NCBI RefSeq assembly: GCF_014207255.1
Contig: NZ_JACHCZ010000007.1
Coordinates: 124,001-188,000 of the forward strand
Direction of reading: 5' to 3'
Length of the DNA stretch: 64,000 bases
Source: Pseudomonas sp. JAI120
Lineage (GTDB): Bacteria > Pseudomonadota > Gammaproteobacteria > Pseudomonadales > Pseudomonadaceae
The translations under genes were made by a program, and so were the position numbers. Below are positions 59,620 through 64,000 of this stretch, one piece after another (position 1 is the first letter of the stretch; each line of letters begins with the position of its first letter). The notes below the pieces were generated by a model. It did not search any database, was not told the origin of the DNA, and saw nothing but the letters and a program-made list of their open reading frames with translations.

Positions 59620-62370
59620 ATGTCAGTACTCACCAAGGGGCGTATCACCGGTAGCCGGTTAGCCCTGGCCATCCACTTGGGCCTGTTCGCCGCAGCCGCT
59701 CCCGTGTATGCGGCGCAGCCTCAGGTGGGCGCTGCCCAGCCGGCGGTGCTGGCGTTCGATGTGCCGGCGCAATCCTTGGGCAGTGCCGTATTGGCCTTTG
59801 CCGATCAGGCCGGTTTGCAGGTGCTGTTCGACAGCCCACGCCTGCAAGGCTTGAGCAGCACGGCGCTCAAAGGCAGCTTCAGCGTGCAGGAAGGGCTTGG
59901 CCGTTTGCTCGGTGCCACGCCGGTGGAATATCGCTTTACCGGCGAGCGCCAGGTCACCCTCAACCGTGTCAGCGACGACCACGACGGCGCCATGACCGTG
60001 GGCACCACCACCATCACCGGCAACACCAACGGCCAGGCCAGTGACTGGGTGTACCAGACCCCAAAGTCCGTGGCGGTGATCAGCCGCGACATGATCGATA
60101 AACGTCCGCCCCGTCACGCCGCCGACATGCTCGAAGAAACCGCCGGCGTCTACACCGCCGTCAACCAGCGCGACCCTGGCCTGTCGGTGAATATTCGCGG
60201 TGTGCAGGACTATGGCCGCGTGAACATGAACATCGACGGCATGCGCCAGAACTTCAACGTCAACGGCCACCAGCAGCGCAACGGCACGATGCTGATCGAC
60301 CCGGAGTTCATCTCCAGCATCGAGATCGACAAAGGCAGCCAGTCGGGGCAGGGCGGAGCGGCCGTGCTGGGTGGCATTGCGTCGTTCAAGACCCTGGATG
60401 CCAGTGAGTTCCTCAAGGACGGCAAGGACTACGGCGGCCGCCTTCGCGCCGGCAGCGGTATCGGTGAGCTGGGTAACGGCACCGACTTCAACGGCAGCGG
60501 CGTGTTCGCCTTTGGTGATGAGCGCGGCGATGTATTGCTGGGCTACAGCGAGCGGCATTTCGGTAACTACCGCGCCGGCAGGCACAACGACGACAACCTG
60601 GGCACCAACCTGCGCGCCAGATCATCTGCCCCTGCGGCCTTCGACGACTGGTTGAACAGCGAAGTCGGCGACACCGGCAGCGTGACCCGCTCACAGATCG
60701 TCAAGTTCGGCCTGAACCTGCCCAACGACCAACGCGTGCAGTTGAGCTACCTGGAAACCGACACCGACAGTAACGATGCCTGGGGCTATATCGCCGACGA
60801 CCTTCAGAGCACCTACTACGTACGCACCAGCAAAAACAATCTCAACGCCAAAAACGTCGCGCTGGACTACAGCTACAGCCCGGACAACCCGCTGATCGAT
60901 CTCAAGGCCAAGCTCTATTACGTCACCACCCAGATGGATCGCGGCAACGCCCCCAACCTGTCGTCGCCAGGTACCGGTAACTACGTCGGCGCCTACACCG
61001 ATCACTTCCAGACCGACACCTGGGGCCTGCAGGGTGACAACACCTCGCGGTTTGATTTCGGCGAACGGGGGCATGTCACCTGGAACTACGGGGTGGAGCT
61101 GTATCAGGACGAGTTCAAGCCCCGGACCAACAAAGTTGAAGCCACCAACAACCTGGGCTTGTTGCCTTACGCAGAGGGCAGTACGCCAGGGGGCAAACGC
61201 ACCATCGCCAGCCTGTTCAATAACGCGCAGTACGAATATGGCGGCTGGCTGACCCTGGATGCGGGCTTGCGTTATGACCGCTATCGGCTTGAAGGCGAAA
61301 CCGGCATGACCCTGTACCGGCGTGATCGTTTCTACAACAGCCTCGTCGGCGCCAGGCGTGTTTCGGAAGTGATCGAGGTCGACCGTGAAGAGGGCCAGTT
61401 TTCCCCCACCTTCGGTCTGGCGGTAAAACCGGGCGTGGACTGGCTGCAACTCTATACCCGTTGGGGCAAGGGCTGGCGACCACCGGCGGTGACCGAAACC
61501 TTCATGACCGGCCGCCCCCACGGCGGTGGTTCGGGAGAGCGCGTGTTTCCCAACCCGTACCTCAAGCCTGAAGAATCACGGGATTGGGAAGTGGGCATGA
61601 ATGTCTTCAAGGAGGGGTTGTTCTTCAGTGATGACCGCCTCGGCATGAAGGTGGCTTACTTCGATACCCGGATTGAAAACTTCTCTTTCCTCAACACCAG
61701 CGTCAGCTTGCCGGAAACCCAGGTGGGTGGATTTCTCGGGACCATGGCTTACGTCAATAACACCCACCCGACGCGTTTTCGCGGGGTCGAATACCAGCTC
61801 AATTACGACATGGGGCGCGCGTACGCCAACCTCAGCTACACCCACATGATCGGCAGCAATGAGTTCTGCTCGAAGAACTATTACATGGGCGGCGCCAAGA
61901 CCACCGGGCCAAGGACCACTCGCCTGGAGCGTTTCACCCTGCCGGATGGGCGCATCAGCATACGGCCGGTCACCACCTATGAAGTGTTGGATGACGACGT
62001 CGCCAACAACAAGGAAAGCTGCGGGCGAATCATGGGTAACGCCACGTATATGCCTGCCGATCGCGGCTCGCTGACCCTGGGCACGCGCTTCCTGGAAAAA
62101 CGCCTGGATACGGGTGTGCGTGTGCGCTACAGCTCGGGCAACGGCGAAAACCTCGATCAGCAGGGCTACGAGCTGATGGATCAGGCGATGTGGCCCAAGT
62201 ACACGCTCTATGACCTGTACGCCAGTTACTGGATGACCGATCAACTGAACATTGCACTGGCGTTGGAAAACGCCACCGATGAAGCCTATTTCGTCGCCAT
62301 GGGCGACGCCAACAACCTCAGCCTGGCGCGCGGGCGAACCCTGAGCGGCATGCTGGAATACAAATTCTGA
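59620..62370 (+). CDS. hasR: TonB-dependent heme/hemophore receptor HasR
   Basis: A 916-residue outer-membrane receptor. I prefer the ATG at 59620 (MSVLTKGRITGSRLALAIHL) to the GTG at 59569. A signal peptide is followed by an N-terminal STN signalling domain (about 45-120; LAFDVPAQSLGSAVLAFADQ), a TonB box and plug (SDWVYQTPKSVAVISRDMI), and a 22-strand barrel ending in LSGMLEYKF with the C-terminal Phe. The STN domain contacts HasS. Heme-binding His residues probably lie in the plug and in FRGVE-type loops but I cannot point to them safely. Confidence 0.92.
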   Translation: MSVLTKGRITGSRLALAIHLGLFAAAAPVYAAQPQVGAAQPAVLAFDVPAQSLGSAVLAFADQAGLQVLFDSPRLQGLSSTALKGSFSVQEGLGRLLGATPVEYRFTGERQVTLNRVSDDHDGAMTVGTTTITGNTNGQASDWVYQTPKSVAVISRDMIDKRPPRHAADMLEETAGVYTAVNQRDPGLSVNIRGVQDYGRVNMNIDGMRQNFNVNGHQQRNGTMLIDPEFISSIEIDKGSQSGQGGAAVLGGIASFKTLDASEFLKDGKDYGGRLRAGSGIGELGNGTDFNGSGVFAFGDERGDVLLGYSERHFGNYRAGRHNDDNLGTNLRARSSAPAAFDDWLNSEVGDTGSVTRSQIVKFGLNLPNDQRVQLSYLETDTDSNDAWGYIADDLQSTYYVRTSKNNLNAKNVALDYSYSPDNPLIDLKAKLYYVTTQMDRGNAPNLSSPGTGNYVGAYTDHFQTDTWGLQGDNTSRFDFGERGHVTWNYGVELYQDEFKPRTNKVEATNNLGLLPYAEGSTPGGKRTIASLFNNAQYEYGGWLTLDAGLRYDRYRLEGETGMTLYRRDRFYNSLVGARRVSEVIEVDREEGQFSPTFGLAVKPGVDWLQLYTRWGKGWRPPAVTETFMTGRPHGGGSGERVFPNPYLKPEESRDWEVGMNVFKEGLFFSDDRLGMKVAYFDTRIENFSFLNTSVSLPETQVGGFLGTMAYVNNTHPTRFRGVEYQLNYDMGRAYANLSYTHMIGSNEFCSKNYYMGGAKTTGPRTTRLERFTLPDGRISIRPVTTYEVLDDDVANNKESCGRIMGNATYMPADRGSLTLGTRFLEKRLDTGVRVRYSSGNGENLDQQGYELMDQAMWPKYTLYDLYASYWMTDQLNIALALENATDEAYFVAMGDANNLSLARGRTLSGMLEYKF

Positions 62371-62398
62371 TCAGTGTGCCCAGGCAGCTGATCAACGG

Positions 62399-62420
62399 TT
62401 TTGCCCATGGGTGGGCAAAA
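62399..62420 (+). promoter_or_regulatory. Hairpin between hasR and hasA
   Basis: TTTTGCCCA and TGGGCAAAA form a perfect 9-bp stem with a 4-nt loop, 28 bp after the hasR stop. It is followed by AGGCG, not T-rich sequence. Probable role is RNA processing or protection that sets hasR and hasA levels apart. Confidence 0.55.
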
Positions 62421-62473
62421 AGGCGCGCCGCACCGGCGTGCTCATCAACAACGTTGTTTAACGAGGTTTAGCG

Positions 62474-63094
62474 ATGACTATTTCTGTTAGCTACGATTCG
62501 GGCCTGGGTTCTCTGTCGGTATCGGACTACCTGAGCTCCTGGGCAGTGGGGTTCAACACGGCAGGTCACGGCACCAGTAACACGGGCGGCTTCAGCAACG
62601 GCACCCTCAGCGGCGACCAGTATTCGACCCACGGCGCCAACAACTCCGAGTACGCGTTCATCGCCGACAGCGACACCAGCAATGGCCTGCACTATGTGTT
62701 CAACCCATCGTTGCCCGCCAGCAGCAACCTGAACCACTACCTGTGGGGCGACCTGGATAATGTGCAACTGGGCACTGGCCTGGGCGGCGGCAATGGCAGC
62801 GACTTCAGCCTGAGCGACTTCAAGGTCGCGTTCAACGGCCTCGACCTGAGCGCCGCCGAGGGTGCCGGCCGGGCAGGCAACGAAGTACAAAGCGTGATCT
62901 ACGGTTTGATGCAGGGCAATACCGCCGCGCTGGAAACCGTGCTCAACAACCTGCTCGACGACTTTGGTCTGTCCACTGCCAGCACGTTCGACGAAGTGTC
63001 GGCGGGCCTGGCGGCACACGCCAGCGCAGTGTCCACCGACGTTGCTCTGGTGGGCGTGCAGGACGTGGCACAGGACTGGGCACTCGCTGCCTGA
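62474..63094 (+). CDS. hasA: Secreted hemophore HasA
   Basis: A 206-residue protein lacking a Sec signal: MTISVSYDSGLGSLSVSDYL. Heme ligands are expected at His32 (NTAGHGT) and Tyr74 (NGLHYVF); the supporting His is His88 (NHYLWG). The C-terminus DWALAA is the type I secretion signal. It captures heme from hemoglobin and hands it to HasR. The loop between Tyr74 and His88 is about six residues longer than in P. aeruginosa HasA as I recall it. Confidence 0.93.
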   Translation: MTISVSYDSGLGSLSVSDYLSSWAVGFNTAGHGTSNTGGFSNGTLSGDQYSTHGANNSEYAFIADSDTSNGLHYVFNPSLPASSNLNHYLWGDLDNVQLGTGLGGGNGSDFSLSDFKVAFNGLDLSAAEGAGRAGNEVQSVIYGLMQGNTAALETVLNNLLDDFGLSTASTFDEVSAGLAAHASAVSTDVALVGVQDVAQDWALAA

Positions 63095-63114
63095 ACCTGC
63101 TGCTGCATGAAAAA

Positions 63115-63144
63115 AGCGAATGGAAGATCGCTCTCCCATTCGCT
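63115..63144 (+). promoter_or_regulatory. Hairpin between hasA and hasD
   Basis: AGCGAATGG and CCATTCGCT pair over 9 bp around a 12-nt loop, 20 bp after the hasA stop. No T-run follows. It probably protects hasA mRNA or partly blocks transcription into the exporter genes. Confidence 0.55.
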
Positions 63145-63268
63145 GCATTACACCGCCTTCGCCCAAGCCTTCTAACTCTTCCGGCGACGGCGGTGCCGAA
63201 TTCTGCGCAGCGTCGTATCGCCTGTCAACGCGGCGACGCTGCACGCTCAACCCCACGAGAATTCCCAG

Positions 63269-64000
63269 ATGCGCCACGCCGGTAACGAAACCCTGGCCGC
63301 CCTCACGGCCTATAAAGGTGGCTTCTTCAACATCGGCCTGTTCTCGGCGGTGATCAACCTGCTGATGCTGGCCCCGGCGTTGTACATGCTGCAGGTGTAC
63401 GACCGCGTGCTGGCCTCGGGTAATCAGATGACCCTGCTCATGCTGACGTTGATGATCCTCGGCCTGTTCGGCCTGATGGGCGCGTTGGAGTGGGTGCGCA
63501 GCCAGGTGGTCATCCGCCTCGGTACACAGATGGACATGCGCCTCAACCAGCGGGTCTACGACGCCGCATTCGAAGCGCAACTCAAGGGCGGCACCCAGGC
63601 GGCGGGCCAGGCGTTGCATGACCTGACCACCTTGCGCCAGTTCGCCACCGGCCAGGCGCTGTTCGCGTTTTTCGATGCGCCGTGGTTTCCGGTGTACCTG
63701 CTGGTGATCTTCCTGTTCCACCCCTGGCTTGGCCTGCTGGCGCTGGGCGGCGCAGTGGTGTTGATCGCGTTGGCGTGGATCAACCACCACGTCAGCCAGG
63801 CGCCGATGGCCCAGGCCAGCCAACTGTCCATCCACGCCAGCCAGCAGGCCACGGCCAACCTGCGCAATGCCGACAGCATCGAAGCCATGGGCATGCTCGC
63901 CACCTTGCGCGGGCGTTGGTTCAACCAGCACCAGGCGTTCCTCGCCGAGCAAAACCTGGCCAGTGAAAAGACTTCCGCCGTCACCGCCTGGTCCAAGGGC
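63269..64000 (+). CDS. hasD: Type I secretion ABC transporter HasD, 5' part
   Basis: The first 244 codons run to the window edge. The start MRHAGNETLAALTAYKGGFF leads into several membrane helices (FFNIGLFSAVINLLMLAPAL, VYLLVIFLFHPWLGLLALGG) typical of PrtD/HasD exporters; MLQVYDRVLASGN is a family marker. The nucleotide-binding domain lies beyond the window. It exports HasA together with HasE and a TolC-type channel. Confidence 0.9.
   Translation, partial: MRHAGNETLAALTAYKGGFFNIGLFSAVINLLMLAPALYMLQVYDRVLASGNQMTLLMLTLMILGLFGLMGALEWVRSQVVIRLGTQMDMRLNQRVYDAAFEAQLKGGTQAAGQALHDLTTLRQFATGQALFAFFDAPWFPVYLLVIFLFHPWLGLLALGGAVVLIALAWINHHVSQAPMAQASQLSIHASQQATANLRNADSIEAMGMLATLRGRWFNQHQAFLAEQNLASEKTSAVTAWSKG

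Noticed and set aside
62399..62420. hasR-hasA hairpin as a rho-independent terminator
   Set aside because: The stem is followed by AGGCG rather than a T-run on either strand, and hasA must be expressed from upstream.
62468..63952. 494-codon minus-strand frame opposite hasA and hasD
   Set aside because: It crosses two unrelated genes and a hairpin on the other strand and has no recognisable domain.

Overview
The window is chromosomal DNA of a fluorescent Pseudomonas, most likely from the P. fluorescens group. The evidence is uniformly high-GC coding sequence, a core-gene order I recall from the P. aeruginosa PA39xx region, a has heme-acquisition locus, and many GTGGGAGGGGGCTTGC-type REP/REPIN repeats in the spacers. 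I see no rRNA or tRNA genes, no insertion sequence and no CRISPR array.

Region 1 (1-13,400) is housekeeping. It holds a lytic transglycosylase lipoprotein (cut by the window edge), arfA with an internal hairpin, holA-lptE-leuS, a DUF218 envelope protein, and the reverse-strand run lnt-corC-ybeY-phoH-miaB followed by a DUF1820 gene. Region 2 (13,407-19,127) is the most unusual part. Behind an AT-rich spacer lies a five-gene unit: a trimethylamine/histamine-dehydrogenase-like flavoprotein, a polar amino acid ABC importer (binding protein and two permeases, no ATPase), and an AotO-like M14 metallohydrolase. It reads as a paralogue of the arginine aotJQMO cluster joined to an amine dehydrogenase whose substrate pocket has been rebuilt. 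I propose that it imports and oxidises an unidentified cationic amine.

Region 3 (19,128-39,900) returns to core genes: a Sel1 protein, hemL, thiE, thiD, the ladS hybrid kinase, an AidB-like acyl-CoA dehydrogenase, amn, rluE, an Lrp regulator, a CDF transporter, hrpB, an endonuclease/exonuclease/phosphatase protein, DUF2076, and an NYN protein next to a DnaQ-like exonuclease. Region 4 (39,900-41,130) is a small, lower-GC islet bounded by REPINs. It carries two genes of unknown function, one an acyl-carrier-like protein without the usual serine.

Region 5 (41,135-52,127) holds a divergent Lrp/EamA pair, a RhlE-type helicase, a BaiN-type flavoprotein, a histone-deacetylase-like protein, tesB-HAD, a YpfJ-type metalloprotease and a DMT transporter. 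Region 6 (52,129-57,677) is a quinate/shikimate catabolic cluster: MFS transporter, 3-dehydroshikimate dehydratase, TetR regulator, shikimate dehydrogenase and type II dehydroquinase. The transporter/dehydratase promoter region contains a candidate PcaR box, which would tie the cluster to protocatechuate breakdown.

Region 7 (57,816-64,000) is the heme-acquisition locus hasI-hasS-hasR-hasA-hasD, with a Fur-box-like site in front of hasI and RNA hairpins between the later genes. hasD runs off the window end.

Assignments rest on reading motifs and remembered family features, not on database searches.
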